A stretch of DNA of 64,000 nucleotides from Pyropia yezoensis (GCA_009829735.1 CM020620.1:28056951-28120950), one strand, 5' to 3'; positions 11,101-23,105 are shown, numbered from the stretch's first letter. Program-made: numbers and translations. The notes: a model not told the origin generated them from the letters alone.

Positions 11101-11677
11101 CTGGCGTGGTTACGGTCTGGGTGGTGGGCAGGGTGCGGCTTCTGGCGGTCTCCCTGGCGCAGCGCCCTGTGGTGCGAAAGCATGCGGCGGCAGCGGTAAG
11201 GGTGGCGAAGGTGGTGGAGGTGGAGAAGGCGGCAATGGCGACGGTGGCGGCGGTGGGCCACTCCCGCCTGCTGGCGGAGTCGGTTCTGGTTGTCCTGGCG
11301 CTGGGGCGCCTTCGCCTGCTGATGGTGGCGGTGCTGGTTGTGGCGGCGGTGGGTCGACCCCGCCTGCTGGCGGCAGCGGCTGTGGCGGTCTTGGCGGTGG
11401 GGCGCCCCCGCTTGCTGATGGTGGCGGTGCTCATTGTGGCGGCGGTGGGTCGCCCCCGCCTGGTGGCAGCAGCGGCTCTGGCAGTCTTGGCGGTGGGTCG
11501 CCCCCACCTGATGATGTTGGGGGTGCTCGTGGTGGCGGCGGTGAGCCGCCTACGCCTGCTGGTGGTGACGAGGCCGGAGGGTGCGGCGGTGGGGCGCCCC
11601 TTCCTGCTGATGGCGGGGGTGGAGGTCGTGGCTGCAGTAAGCCGCCAACGCCCGCAGGTGGTAGCGAGGCTGTATAG
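11101..11677 (+). repeat. Gly/Pro-coding minisatellite at the transposase C-terminus
   Basis: The Harbinger frame runs on into a tandem array from about 11200 to 11660. It alternates GGTGGCGGTGCT-like and GGGTCGCCCCCGCCTG-like blocks, giving Gly-rich peptide units of about 16-17 residues (such as GGGAPPLADGGG). The array stops where an inserted LTR-like repeat begins. It is more likely an expanded tail or satellite than a separate gene. Confidence 0.6.
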
Positions 11678-12033
11678 CACACTAGGGAACCACTGTACGT
11701 CCACTCTCAGTGAACACTCACCAAGGGGGATCGGCACCAACGTCACCGGGAGGCCAAGGTTGCCGTCCTTGGAGCGCAAGCCACGGGACCAAGATGGGAG
11801 CCCAAATGGGAGGGGTTTCTTGTTCTACCATGGCCGGCGATGGACTCGCCGCGGGCCCCCTCGTTATAACCCCCGGAGACACCACTCACTACCCTCCACC
11901 CCAAGATGCAAGTCCCTCTGGTCATACGTAACTTATAGATACCGTGACCAATACGGACTCCCAAATTGAAAGTTAAGGGTTAGAAGTACTCCCCCTATAT
12001 TAGGATCACAATACAGTCATCCATATTGCTACA
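11671..12033 (-). repeat. Lone LTR-like repeat of a second family, inverted copy
   Basis: This is the reverse complement of 13073-13433 over essentially its whole length of about 360 bp. Read on the minus strand it begins TGTAGCAATATGG and ends in CA. No target duplication is visible here, and its inner edge (12033/12034) coincides with the break in retrotransposon copy B. Confidence 0.65.
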
Positions 12034-13785
12034 GTCACCAAGTAGGGACCTCGCTAGATGTCCTTCTCGGTCCGCACTTCAAAGATATAAACGTGCGGAT
12101 CCAACGTCCGAGGGTAGGGTGGGCGAGTTGCCACAGCGTCCCAAGTGAAGGACGGCATTTCGGCGGGGCCCTCGGTGGTATGCCCATGCTCAAGCATGTT
12201 CATGAACCGCTGCAAGTCTGCGACCTCCCCCTCGTCAAGGGAGGCGAAGAGGTCCGACTTGAACCCCGCGGGGAAGCCGATCCGACGGGGAAACGTTTCC
12301 CGTAGGCGCTCGTTGACACGCTTCATGGACGACCCAACGCGGGCGTAATGTGTTGAAGTCCAACAGTCCTCGTACAGCGGCCAGGGCGGGTAAAACCACA
12401 TGCTCAGGTCCTTCCTTGCGATGACAGGACCGACCTCCGGGGAAGAGCCCGCTGCCGACTCGTCGTCGGGCAGCGCAAGATTCCCATTTCCCGGGATAGC
12501 CGCGGAGCTCCCGCCGGAAGTCCCTGCGGGTGCTGCAACGCGGGGCGTATCCTCCATACGGTCGTCAAGGGAGTCCGGCTCCAATCCCGGATTCACCATG
12601 GCTCTCCCTACGTCAAAGGGAGGCAATTGGGTTAAAGCTGCCCAAAGCACGCCTCTAGTCGAGGAGGACTTGGATCGGGGGAAGACAGGGGGGCTCCCCA
12701 GGTTGTAATGGCCCAGGGTAAGAGAAATGGGAAGCGTTGGTGCGGATGTGGGGCAGGTTGGTGGTAAGGTGCGCTAAGGTGAGTGGAAGCTGCCAAGTGG
12801 GCAAGCTTGAGGACAGAAGAGGTCGACGTGACAGCCTCCACGTCAAGGTGACGTGCTGGGGGACAGCGATTTGCGCTCCCAGCGACCACAACTCGCGATC
12901 TTATACACCCTCGCAGGGCCAACCGGGTCGGTTGGAACTGAGGAAAGCGGAGTGTGGCCGACCTGGCCCCACGCAGGGGGCGGGGCACGCCATACTAGGG
13001 CGGGAGACAACTGGTCTGACCGGTTTCTCCCTTTGCATTTGATCCTGAATTTCCACAAATCAGGGATACTTTTGTAGCAATATGGATGACCGTTCTGTGA
13101 CCCTAATATAGGGGGAGTACTTCTAACCCTTAACTTTCAATTTGGGAGTCCGTATTGGTCACGGTATCTATAAGTTACGTATGACCAGAGGGACTTGCAT
13201 CTTGGGGTGGAGGGTAGTGAGTGGTGTCTCCGGGGGTTATAACGAGGAAGCCGGCGGCAAATCCACTGCAGGCCATGGTAGAACAAGAAACCCCTCCCAT
13301 TTGGGCTCCCATCTTGGTCCCGTGGCTTGCGCTCCAAGGACGGCAACCTTGGCCTCCCGGTGACGTTGGTGCCGATCCCCCTTGGTGAGTGTTCCCTGAG
13401 AGTGGACGTGCAGCGGTTCCCTATTGTGCCCCAACTTCGCTTGATAGTAAATCCAACATGGATTTGGGGGTTTTCTGCATTTTATCGTCTTGAATTTTCG
13501 TGTGGCCCGGTGGGCAGGCGCTGGGGTGCGAGATTCTGAGTGGCGAGATTCTGAGAGGACCCTAGGGGGATAAGGGGAGGGACGGCGGGGAGTGGCCTCG
13601 CTTCCCGGTCCCGACCAAGAAACTTTTCGCCCGCACACCATCATCTTGTTCACTGGTGGGGGGATCGCCCCACGACCGGGATAGAGTGTGTGCGATTTGC
13701 ACTTCTTCCGGCTCCCCTGACCCGGGAGGCAGCCTTTGTGCACCGCCCCAACTTGTGTGCTGCGTGCGCGACTGGTTTTTGCCAC
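12034..13785 (+). mobile_element. Ty3/gypsy relative, copy B (broken)
   Basis: The sequence matches copy A from its position 4094 onward: the 5' half of the antisense ORF (12034-12650, minus strand, with GFPAGFKSDLFASLDEGEV), leader, polypurine tract (12940-12952) and an LTR (12953-13785). The LTR is lengthened by a separate LTR-like insertion at 13073-13433. The pol part is missing. It is an older, incomplete fossil. Confidence 0.75.
13073..13433 (+). repeat. Lone LTR-like repeat of a second family, inside the LTR of copy B
   Basis: It begins TGTAGCAATATGG and ends GTGCCCCA, with flanking 5-mers ACTTT and ACTTC that look like a slightly aged 5-bp target duplication. Sequence on both sides resumes the copy-B LTR. 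TG...CA ends and a 5-bp duplication suit a solo LTR; a MITE is the alternative. Confidence 0.65.
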
Positions 13786-13959
13786 GCTCTGCATCTTTCA
13801 TTCAAGTGAGGACAGGACAGTTATAGGCGACAAGAGAGTTGCCTCAAGGTACAAGTGGAGTTCAAGGTGGCGTTTACAGCATCCCTCACGTCTTGTTATG
13901 GCAACAAAGGCGCACGCCACCTAGCCACGCATGGAAGAAACTCCACCCCGACCCTCATC

Positions 13960-15120
13960 TCTCCTGTGTCGAGGGGACCGACGCGAACCACGTCCATAGC
14001 GATCTCCGCTATCCGACGGGGGCGGCGGCTCATCGCCTCAGCCGTTCCAACCACCTCGCTCCCGAGTACTTCGATGGCTATGGCTACTTACCTGTCTTCT
14101 CTTGCGCTCAAGTCGGCGACGAAGGCGACACGCCAAATCCGACTTGGACGGCGCGGACGACTCCAACGTGGAGTACATCGGTTAATACTCTCTAAATGAT
14201 GGAGAATGAGAGTGAGTGAGTGATGTGAGTGATGATGAGGCGGCGGAGCGTAAGCCCGGTTCTCTCGACGCTTGCCACGCCCAAGCAGGGCCGCCAAGAG
14301 CGTGAACTACCCAATCAGAGCCAGCCCAGAAGTAAGAAAGGCAGTCATTGACTCCCCGCTTGCCGTAGCAACGATGGTACGAGCCCGTTAATCCCGTTGA
14401 GGAGACTCCGACACCTGCAGGGTGGCCCTTGACGAGGTAAGCCAGCAGAAAATTCGTACCAGAGACACAAAAAGCATCTCCGCCGTAGGCGGGACAGAAG
14501 GAATACCAAGTTGGACAAGACCGTCAGCAACACGGCACTTAAAGTGAAGTACGCCGCCGTGGGGGACAATCCCCCCCCAGGTGAACACGAGGAAGGGGGG
14601 GGGTACGCCGCGAAGGCGGAGCCCAAGGATGACCGCGACCCCGAGATGGGGTGGCGTAGGCTATAAAGTCCGAGTGGGTCGCAGTGGCCACCACCGCCTC
14701 CCCTTCGGAAGGCGGTTCCGTGTGAAGATGAACCCCAGGAGCATAATGGTATATCCCGATGCCCAAACCCTCCGTCAGTTACACACTGGATTTTTGAAGT
14801 CTCGCGCCACCCAAACTAACAGGCGAAGTGTGCCTTGGTTGCTGGGCCCACGTGTTTGAGCAGCTTAACAGACTGTTGAATGTACAAGTTTTCCCTCGAG
14901 AACCTCTCAAGAATCTCCCCCTCGGCTTCTCCAGGAATGCGGAATGGGACCGCCAGAGGGCGCCTCGAGCGTACAAATTGTCAGCAGCTGGCTATGACCA
15001 GGTCCACTCTCAGCGCATCCCCCTCCACTGGGGCTACAATTGGACCCCGAGGGGCATAAAACAATCACTGGTCACTGGTCGCACAGGTGTGCACAGGTGT
15101 ATCACGTGCTTCACATATAC
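13960..15120 (+). mobile_element. Ty3/gypsy relative, copy C (broken)
   Basis: It matches copy A positions of roughly 2770-3940, that is, the 3' half of the antisense ORF (for example CGCTTGCCACGCCCAAG near 14268 and CCCGATGCCCAAACCCT near 14756). Many breaks are present. It lies to the right of copy B although it corresponds to an upstream part of the element, so the order is permuted relative to A. Confidence 0.65.
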
Positions 15121-15256
15121 AAAAACAAAATAGGCGGCTGACCTGAGTATAGGGGAGGAGCGAATGAATCAGTCACGCTCATATCTGTACTGCGAACAAT
15201 ACGGAGTCAAATACGTTTTCAAGATACAAGTGTTATGCTGGCGCTCTCCCATGCGA

Positions 15257-15328
15257 ACGCCGGTAGTGTAGTGGTAATCATCATCGCTTCCCATGCGATG
15301 GACCGGGGTTCGATTCCCCGCCGGCGTA
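15257..15328 (+). tRNA. tRNA-Gly (CCC anticodon)
   Basis: All four arms fold. The acceptor ACGCCGG (15257-15263) pairs with CCGGCGT (15321-15327) and is followed by discriminator A. The D arm matches GTGTAGTGGTA. The anticodon stem ATCGC/GCGAT encloses loop TTCCCAT with anticodon CCC (15290-15292). The T arm is CGGGG-TTCGATT-CCCCG. No intron and no encoded CCA, as expected for a eukaryotic nuclear tRNA. Internal A and B boxes are intact, so Pol III transcription is likely. No run of four T's follows closely; the first is near 15410. Confidence 0.95.
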
Positions 15329-16131
15329 CGAAAGATCGTCCGTAATTTATTCCTTTGCCAACTGCTTCATACAGCTCACTGTGATTCTTGGCCCGTCATT
15401 GTTGCATCTCATTTTGTTCGACAACGGCCAGAGCGGACTAAGGCCGGTTCCTGAAGAATGATCAGATTTGAAAGGGAGTTCACAGCAGGTCACAGCAGCA
15501 CTCCACCGGAGCACCGAGACTTCCCCCCTCCCTATTGGCTGCCGTGAAATCGCGGCGGCAGGTATCGCATACGTCTCATCCGATTCGGCGCTTCTCGTCT
15601 GACCCCTCTCCGATCCACCATCCATGGCTGTACTCGAGTGACGGATCCCCGCTACAACGGGACATTAACTGGCACAGTACTCTGTTGTGGCCTCCAATGA
15701 GCACGCTTCAACAGCCCGTACCTGCTGTGAGCCCGTCCGTGCAACTGCAGGCTACATTTGACAGGCCAATCAGCGCCCTAGAATCGGTCTCATTTCGCGG
15801 CACCTGGCCTGGAACCAGCTCTCTAAGCGCCATACAGCAGTCCTCAGCAAAACTAGCCCGGCCTGCGCTGACGGGAGATTGTTTGACCGTTCTCACATCA
15901 GAGAATCCCACGGATTCGATACGGACTGGCGGTACTGAATGTGGTTCGGCCGAGGCAGCGGGCACCGCCGGAGAACTCTTGCGGCCCAAAATGCGTGCGC
16001 ACTTGGCGACTGTTGTAGGAGATCCCGCTGTGAACCCCCTTATGGAACTGAGCATTCTTCAGAAGTCGGCCATAGACGTCAACCAATCTCAGCGACTGTG
16101 GGTGTTTTCATGAACAACAGAAGGACTCACG
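15329..16131. other. No gene recognised
   Basis: One 192-codon ORF (15535-16113, plus strand) has no motif and a composition like its non-coding surroundings. I do not support it as a gene. Confidence 0.4.
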
Positions 16132-16847
16132 TATTGCTGTTTGCCAAATTCTGGCCGATCCGAACAAGAACGCATGTGGCGGACTACTATAGAAGACTCA
16201 GTTTTCTGACGCCACCAAGTTTCTCACGTTCTTATGACAGTCGATGGAGCTCAAAGAGCTCTTGCTGCTCAAGCACCTTGTTGTCCACCTCCTCGTCTTC
16301 GCTGCCTTTCACTGCAGATTCTGATGAGTTATCGGTACCATCGTGCGCGCCATGCGCATAAGTCTACACATTTGTATGCCAGCTGGGGACACGGCGGTTT
16401 TGATTGGACGCCTTGTCTTAATCCTTTCCCAGTAGAGCAGTTTACTGTTGAGCAAGGGTGTTTAAGTTCCCTAGAGAGACCAGATTGCATCGCAAGCAGT
16501 ATTCATTTCGTTGTTGTTGGAGGGCAATCTGGTCCCGAGACTATACAGTTGACAAGCGTCCGGGACCCGTATCTCTAGTCAGGCTGCTGGAAAAAATTTG
16601 GTTTTCTACAGTAAGCCGCCACACATGCGCATGAACAAAAGGTTGAGCCAATCGCGTGCCAGCATCTGGGAAGTGACTAATGCCGTGCGGTGGCGCACAG
16701 ATCGCTGGAGGAACCTCATTGCCTGCGGCAAGCCTGAGTCTCGAACTGAACGCTAATTGGTAAGAACACTGTTGTTTCCTCATCCAGTCTCGGTCGGCTC
16801 TTCTCAATCACATGCGGCGTAGCCAGCGGGTCCCAACACATCAGTTG

Positions 16848-17750
16848 CAGGGTTGTTAAAAATGAATCATTTTTGTCGCGGCGATCATTTATGCATTCGA
16901 TAATTGCCTTCATTGTTGATTTTTTCACTAATCGTTCATTTATTAGTGTAGGTAAATACACAATGTAAGTCGTGTTGAGAGGTGCTGTTCCGCCGCTGCT
17001 TGCTGCTCACGGCGTCGCCGAGCATGCTCTCTTGCACCCCTTGGGTGACGTCTGCTTCGTTTCTGTGGAGCCTGTCGCGACCCGGCCCACCCTCTCCCCA
17101 GACCGCAACGCGCGGCTTCCTTCACGCGTGAGCCTTCTGTGCACATTGCTTCATGTAATGACGAATGATGGTCACTTGGACAGCTCCTTCGGCCGGCGCT
17201 GGCGCACGAGCTTCTAACGAGATTGGGTGTTGCGATTTGAGTGACTCGTCAGCGAGGGCTGCGGCTGGAGAAGGTCCTACGGTGGGTATCAGAGACGCTA
17301 AGGATGACGATGCTGGAGGCGCATCGCTCCCGTCCATGCGCTCCAGCTTTGGCTCAGGCTGCAGGGCGAGTGACATGAGACAGGGAGTCAGCTTGCAGCC
17401 TGGAGTCGAGGCCGTGTGTCGCCATTGTAACAAGCTGGTGAAGGACAAGCAGCTAAACGGGACGCTGCTGGCGAGGCATTTCCACATCTGCGGCAAGGGT
17501 CCGCTCACGGTACGGCAGGTGGCCTGCAGACCAAGCACTACTTTGCAGAAGACACAGCCTCGACCGATTGACCGACCCAGCCTGATCAACCACGATCCAT
17601 GTTCAAGTGTCCATGGTTGTCAGTATGAATGGTCACATAAGTAAACCTTTAATGAATGGTCGGTCCCTCGAGCCTTTACATTAATGTAATAATTGATTGA
17701 CACATTAATGAAAAGTTAAAATGAATTCTTTGAACCCCGTAACAACCCTG
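16848..17750 (+). mobile_element. hAT-like element with exact 8-bp target duplication
   Basis: The 903-bp element has 11-bp perfect terminal inverted repeats (CAGGGTTGTTA ... TAACAACCCTG) flanked by identical ATCAGTTG copies at 16840-16847 and 17751-17758. An 8-bp duplication and CAGGG ends are hallmarks of hAT transposons. Subterminal regions carry repeated TTCATT/AATGAA motifs. It is far too short for a transposase and encodes at most the BED-finger ORF, so it is non-autonomous. The exact duplication suggests fairly recent insertion. Confidence 0.9.
17165..17644 (+). CDS. BED-type zinc-finger ORF inside the hAT-like element
   Basis: This 159-codon ORF begins with ATG (ATGATGGTC). Residues 85-109 show C-x2-C-x16-H-x3-C (CRHCNKL...ARHFHIC), the metal-binding pattern of BED fingers that bind transposon ends in hAT transposases. 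The N-terminal 80 residues are Ala/Gly/Ser-rich with an acidic patch (DAKDDD), and nothing of the catalytic domain follows. It is either the leftover 5' end of a transposase gene after internal deletion or a small stand-alone DNA-binding protein that could act on related elements. Expression is unknown. Confidence 0.5.
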   Translation: MMVTWTAPSAGAGARASNEIGCCDLSDSSARAAAGEGPTVGIRDAKDDDAGGASLPSMRSSFGSGCRASDMRQGVSLQPGVEAVCRHCNKLVKDKQLNGTLLARHFHICGKGPLTVRQVACRPSTTLQKTQPRPIDRPSLINHDPCSSVHGCQYEWSHK

Positions 17751-17970
17751 ATCAGTTGTGCAGCTGGCAACTGGTGCTGACATGGTCGGGAACTCCCTTG
17801 GAAATCTCAGATCCTCCGTTTACTACTCAACGGACCCTCACCCACAGCTGTCACTGGCGTGAGCAGGACCAGCTCAGGTCCTAGGGGTCTCATCTGAGGC
17901 ACGCAATTCGTAATCTGCAGTTTCTTTCTGCTCCTGTCCGGCTAGACCAGAGTCAGGCACTCAGCAGTAC

Positions 17971-19308
17971 CCCACAATGAAGAGAATACCAAGATGTTCA
18001 TCGTGTTTGTTTCTTTCGCATCTCATGCGTTGCCGCCGAGCTATAAGAAATCGACGATAATCGCTGTGCTTTTATTGGAAGCCACTGTCTGGGTGGGCCA
18101 GAGCCTTGGATTCCTGGCGTGGCGCGCTTCCTTCGAATCAGTTAGGCCGGCCTCAGTGTGGGATAAGTTTATACAAGTAAAGACGGAATGGGACCGACTG
18201 ACCGCAAGAGCGGAAAGCAACAGCTATTACCGTTGAGGCAAAAAAGATAGCGCTTTATCGCCCGGACGTTCGATAGGGAGCAAGCCGGCCCGACGCGGAC
18301 GGCGTGCCCCCACGTCGAAGGTAAGGGCGAAACATCATGCCCTTCAACCGACCGAGCGAAGGCCGAATGGCCGATCGCTACGATCATGGCAAACAATACG
18401 AAACATCCTTCCAAAGCAAGGACAAATAAACAATAAAAAAAAAGAATAATAGTCCCCCAAAGGGCGGGCCACAAGTGGTCCCAAACCAACAAGGTTGGGG
18501 CCACCGGGCAGGGGGGCTACAAGCCTTTAAATACCGGAATTCGGTATGAACATCGGATGTGCTACAATCAGATACATCGACGAGCTTTGCGACATTCTCG
18601 GAGAGTTGCAGACACTGGACAGCAGTGTGCATGTCGAGAATAGCAGACAAGATGATACAAAGCGAGCGATGAGGGCACTTCTATTGGTGCGTCAACCACA
18701 ATTTACTTTGTGTCGAGCTTGCCTGTCAGACCAGCAAAGTGTAGTTTCTGACCCCCCTATGCTGTCTGCATCTCCAGTCTTGCGCGAATTGGCGATGGAG
18801 CTGGCGGCCGCCATTTCTATCATTTTGTCGCCCGTCCTACGAGAAGAGACCATTGGGGCACTGTTCAGCACCGGTGTAAAGCACTCGATACTTGACAGAG
18901 TCTCGGTGCACGGCAATCTATGAAGATTGAGGTGTTGTTTTCTCTCTCCACCATGGCAGCCCGCCGTGGTGGTCGCCGTGACGCGCATGGCGGCCAATCG
19001 CCCAACTTCAGCTCAGTAACTGACCCGTTTTTCCACCTTCACGCTTGTTCTCCAGCTCTCTTCCCTTCCAGTAGCCCAAATGGTCCTCTTCCTTTCGGGA
19101 GTGGGAGGATAACGCAATGGAAATACCAGGAGGAGCGAAGGGGGTGTGCCCCCTCCAAAGCGTCTCATCCGAGGTCTCTCAGCACAGGGGGCACGGGAAG
19201 GGCTCGCCATGGGCGCGCCGGCGTGCCAGCGCGCAAGCGCAGCAACGAGTTGCACCGGCCAAGCCGCAGGAGTGAGCACTTAAAGCCAAATGTTGACTTC
19301 AACATAGG
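17971..19308. other. No gene recognised
   Basis: An 80-codon ORF (17994-18236, plus) with a hydrophobic N-terminus and a 166-codon ORF (18920-19420, plus) that runs into the LTR have no known motif. I treat both as chance ORFs. Confidence 0.4.
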
Positions 19309-19758
19309 AGTGGCAGTACTGGCCCCACGTAAGTGGAATGTCGCGCCACACGGAGCTGTGGAAGACTGCTGGTCCGGTCTGTTTCTCTTTGTGCATTTGA
19401 TCTCGGGTCTTCACAAGTGAGGGTTGCTTTGCATCAAGTCCGACCGGATTTTGTGTGCTTTCTGCGCTTTATCATATTAAAGTTTTGTGCGGCCCGCAGG
19501 TGCTGGGGTTGGAGATTCTGATTGGCGAGATTTTAACGTGACCCGAGAGGGAAGAGGGGGAGATAATGCGGGGCTGGGCCTCGCTTCTCCCCAAGAAACT
19601 GTTGGTCCAAACACCATCTGCTTGTTTCGTTGTGGACGGTTCCACAACAGGGATAGCGTGTGTGCCACTTGCACTTCTTCCCGTTGCCGCGGCACGAGAG
19701 GCAGCCATTGCACACTGTATCAGATGGGGTGCTGGTTGTGCGTCAGGTTTTTTCCACA
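19309..19758 (+). repeat. Lone LTR of the Ty3/gypsy family
   Basis: It matches the copy-A LTR along its length, from GTGGCAGTACTGG at the left to TTTTTTCCACA at the right, with shared blocks such as GAGATTCTGATTGGCGAGATT. No internal element DNA adjoins, so it is a solo LTR left by recombination. No convincing target duplication remains, which suggests greater age. Confidence 0.75.
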
Positions 19759-22700
19759 GTAAGGTTTGCGGTCTACCAATAAAGATGCTCTGTCGCACTC
19801 GCTGTAAAGAAAGGCGATTGACGCCGAAGGTTAGCGGGCCAATAAAGATGCTCAAAGCCCGCTCCGACATGCGAGTCGGATACTCGAGCTTGGAAGGGGA
19901 TGAGCACACCCGATAAACTGTGGAGGGGGTACCCAATGATGACAAGCAAACTCAAAGTTTTCTGAAGCTCCTGTGATAGTGGCAGCGCAGAACGGCTAGG
20001 TGGAAGTTTTGGTCCCTTTCTACTGGCGTAACGGCAGAAGCCCTGTCTACCTTTGCGAGCGCCCTTGAAACCGTCCCCTGAAGATGGCGGGGGACGATTT
20101 GACAGTTGCCTGTGCAACCAGATACTGAAACAGAAGTCCTGGTTTGGAACATGGGAAGGCGACGGCCACTAACCCCTCTTTCTCACGAGGTCCGTGCACG
20201 CCTTTCTTGTGCGATGTGCCCAAGCGCCGTGACAGTAGGAAAGCCCAGCGTCGGCCTGTGTGCTCCCATCGCTCATCACACAAGCATGCTGAAAAACTAT
20301 CGGATGTAAGTAGTCAGGTAAACTGGCAGCTAATGACGAAGTGGCGCTGGATACAGAACAGTATCTCACACGATGGGTAGTTCCTGAGCTACCATGATAA
20401 GGCCGAACAGAAACGCTTGTCTTTACGCTCATGAGCACTCCCGGCCCCGGCCACGGGCTCCACTACGCTTGCTCCAAATAAGGCATCTTCGCCTCCCACC
20501 CTGCGCGGCATCCCCCCCCGCTGGCAGGCAGGATTGGCAGGGCGGATGGCTATCCATCTGCCGCCGATAGGTCAATCCAGGGCAAGGAGGGGCGCGCCGA
20601 CGGGCGGCCCTTCCTCCCGATTTGGACTCTCTGGTTTCGGCGGCGGGCAGTCGGGGAGATCTCACGAAGGTCCCCGGTGATGATCCACGGAATTTACCGT
20701 CGATTGTGGCAGCCCTTTTCGGGGGGGCACTTGACTATTTCACATGCTCTGCTCGACTTGGAGGGATCTTAATTCGCATCCTAGGTGAGGTCGGCCAATT
20801 AGGCCGAGCACGAATGGCGCACGGCTGGGCGAGCCCAACGGTCCTCCTTTTAACCAACGACAATCTAACTGCTCTCGACATAGCGAGCGCACTTGACAGG
20901 CGGCACTCAGCTGCCAGCCGCTCTAACTGCCGTCACGGTTCCCGCACGAGGATTTTGCGAACTTGGTGGCGGCGTCGAATGCACGGAGCTGCGGGTTTGG
21001 CAGAGACGTTCTTCCGGCCGCCTTTCCCCATCTCTGCACCGGCGGGAGTGGAGGATCTCTTTGTGGATGTATCTGTTTTCGGTCGCTGTGTGGGCGTAGC
21101 GTTTCGAATGGGAAACAGTCACGTCCGCTCGCGGCGTCGTTGCCGCCCCGTCGAGCGAGTTACTTGTTTTGTTTTTTTATGCAAGCCCCACCTCAGGTTC
21201 TTAAGCGTCAGCGACTCTCTCCCACTGCGGCCTTCGGTCCACTCCGTCGCCCCTCCGGTGCCAAGAGGGCGGTCGCCGCGAGTCAAGTACTGTAAATCGT
21301 CAAATGCCTGGCTCTTTGACCCATCTGGCTGATTTACAGTCTTGCCATGCGAGCTTGGGTTGCGAGAGATCCTCTTCGGCTCGGTGTCCACATTGCTCCC
21401 ACACGTTCTGCACCTTCACCCCCGCCCCCGCCCATCCGCCACTTTCCTAACAGCTATGTCGTGCACTTCTTATAAGGTGCGGTGCGACGACGGCGTGCGG
21501 GAGCTCCATATCTTTCTGGGTTAGTTGTTTTCCTGGGAGGTCTCGGGAGGTGGGGGTTTCCAGGCTCCCTTGCGGTTGCGACCTTCCCCCCTTCATCTCC
21601 CCTCCACTTGCAACTGCCTTTCTCTTTTCCCCGCAGCTCACTCCCTCTCTTCCCCCCTCTATCCCTCCTTTCTCTCTTCTCGCGTTGACAGAGCGTGCGC
21701 TGCCAACCGAGTCTCGGCGTTCCAGTCCACTTGAGGTGGGAGGAGGGGGAAAATATTGGGGCGAAGAAGGCGGGTGAGTTGCAACCCCTGCAGCGCGCGC
21801 GTTGTCTGGGGGTGGGGTGGGGGCGTGCGGGCGTGGTTGGTGCGGTGTTCTGCAGAAAAGGTGGTTAGAAGTGGCAGCGATGGCAGCATCGAGGAGATTA
21901 GGCGTTACAAGGAAGAACGCGTCATTGGGTGATCCCCGCCCGGCGGCGTGGTCTTCCAAGCCCGACTGCGGCACCGGATCTGCTCCCGGTTGTCAAGTGC
22001 ACTTAACTTACGGTCCTTCACTGGGCGGACGATCTGTCTTCATACAAAAAGTCGACTGGTCGCTATTAGAGGACCCCCCTCAAGCGGACCAGGATCCCTG
22101 GAACCGAAAGAAAAAATGGGCAGAAAAATAAACATATTACCCCCGTGCTCAGGAGGTCGAAAAGAGTCTGACGGTGTGCTTCGCTGCTTAGTCAACGGAC
22201 TGAAGGAGTTCTGACTGGGCTGATTCGATTGGCTGTCGCTACGTTACATGCTCATGCGACTTCGCTTCATGACGTTACTTTGTAGTCCATTGTCGGACAG
22301 TCACGTTGGTGCGTACGCCCTGAGTGGGCGGAAAAACACCGTGTTCGTCCGCCCACCCCCCCCCACATACTGAGCACCCCATTACTACAGAAGAAGGCCA
22401 ACAAGTGACTCACAGCCTTCGGAATGGGTAGATCCGGCTAACAAGCGGCGTGTTCTTGCACGAAAGTGGCCTGTGCCGTTCGAACGACTCTTCCAAACTG
22501 ACGTGGCCACGTCACAACCAATGGATGCCACACGTATGGCAGCCATCGCTTGTGATATCGATCAGCACGTTGTCTCGTGACCTCAGATCGAGGGTCGTGG
22601 TGGGCGCCGATCGATCGAAGATCGTCTTCCACGTGTCTTCACGTGTCACGGACGGTCGCTGGGCGATCGCATGAGACAAGTCTTATGGACGGTACGAGTA

Positions 22701-22762
22701 CGAATTTATGCTGGAATTAGAGTTTGTCACAGACACGCAACCATACGATAATATAAGGGTTA
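19759..22762. other. No gene recognised
   Basis: A 15-bp direct repeat CCAATAAAGATGCTC lies at 19776-19790 and 19839-19853. A C/T-rich tract lies at about 21570-21690. The longest ORF (20622-21332, plus, 236 codons) has no motif or signal sequence, and I cannot support it as a gene. Confidence 0.4.
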
Positions 22763-23105
22763 CAGTGCGACCCCTCACTCGGCCGCCCCGCAGTTCTGCC
22801 GATCGGCACAACTGAGGGGGGGGTACGCATTAAGTGGCCCTCCATGGAGCAGAGAATGCGACACATACTTCCTCTCCTCAGAAGCGATATTGGAAAACTT
22901 GTCGTGTCACTTGTTCTGGGAGTAATGGTTCATGGCGACATTATTTTGTGGTATTTTGTGAATGACCACCAGTCGCCGTCGCTCGCTGTCACTCGCCCAC
23001 CCCCGACGGAGCACGCTACTGTCCACTGATCGCCCATCCTCACGCCTATGAACGCACCTCATCCCTCCCCGCACCCCTGCCGCTCTCCAACCGTCTTTGA
23101 TTGCT

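Larger units (their letters stand above)
16132..17970 (+). mobile_element. Divergent TA-MITE, copy 3, carrying other insertions
   Basis: The left end TATTGCTGTTTGCC...CTGGCCGATCCGAACAAGAAC matches copy 1. Interior blocks GAGCCAATCGCGTGCC (near 16650) and ACACTGTTGTT (near 16767) match its middle. Blocks beyond the hAT-like insertion (GTCGGGAACTCCC and CTCCTGTCCGG) match its right half, ending near 17970. About 400 bp at 16190-16600 and all of 16848-17750 are extra. Confidence 0.55.

Noticed and set aside
11101-11677. Independent glycine-rich structural gene
   Set aside because: It has no start of its own, continues the frame of a decayed transposase and has a tandem-repeat structure.
20622-21332. 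236-codon plus-strand ORF as a host gene
   Set aside because: It has no domain, signal or biased codon use, and lies in transposon-rich DNA.
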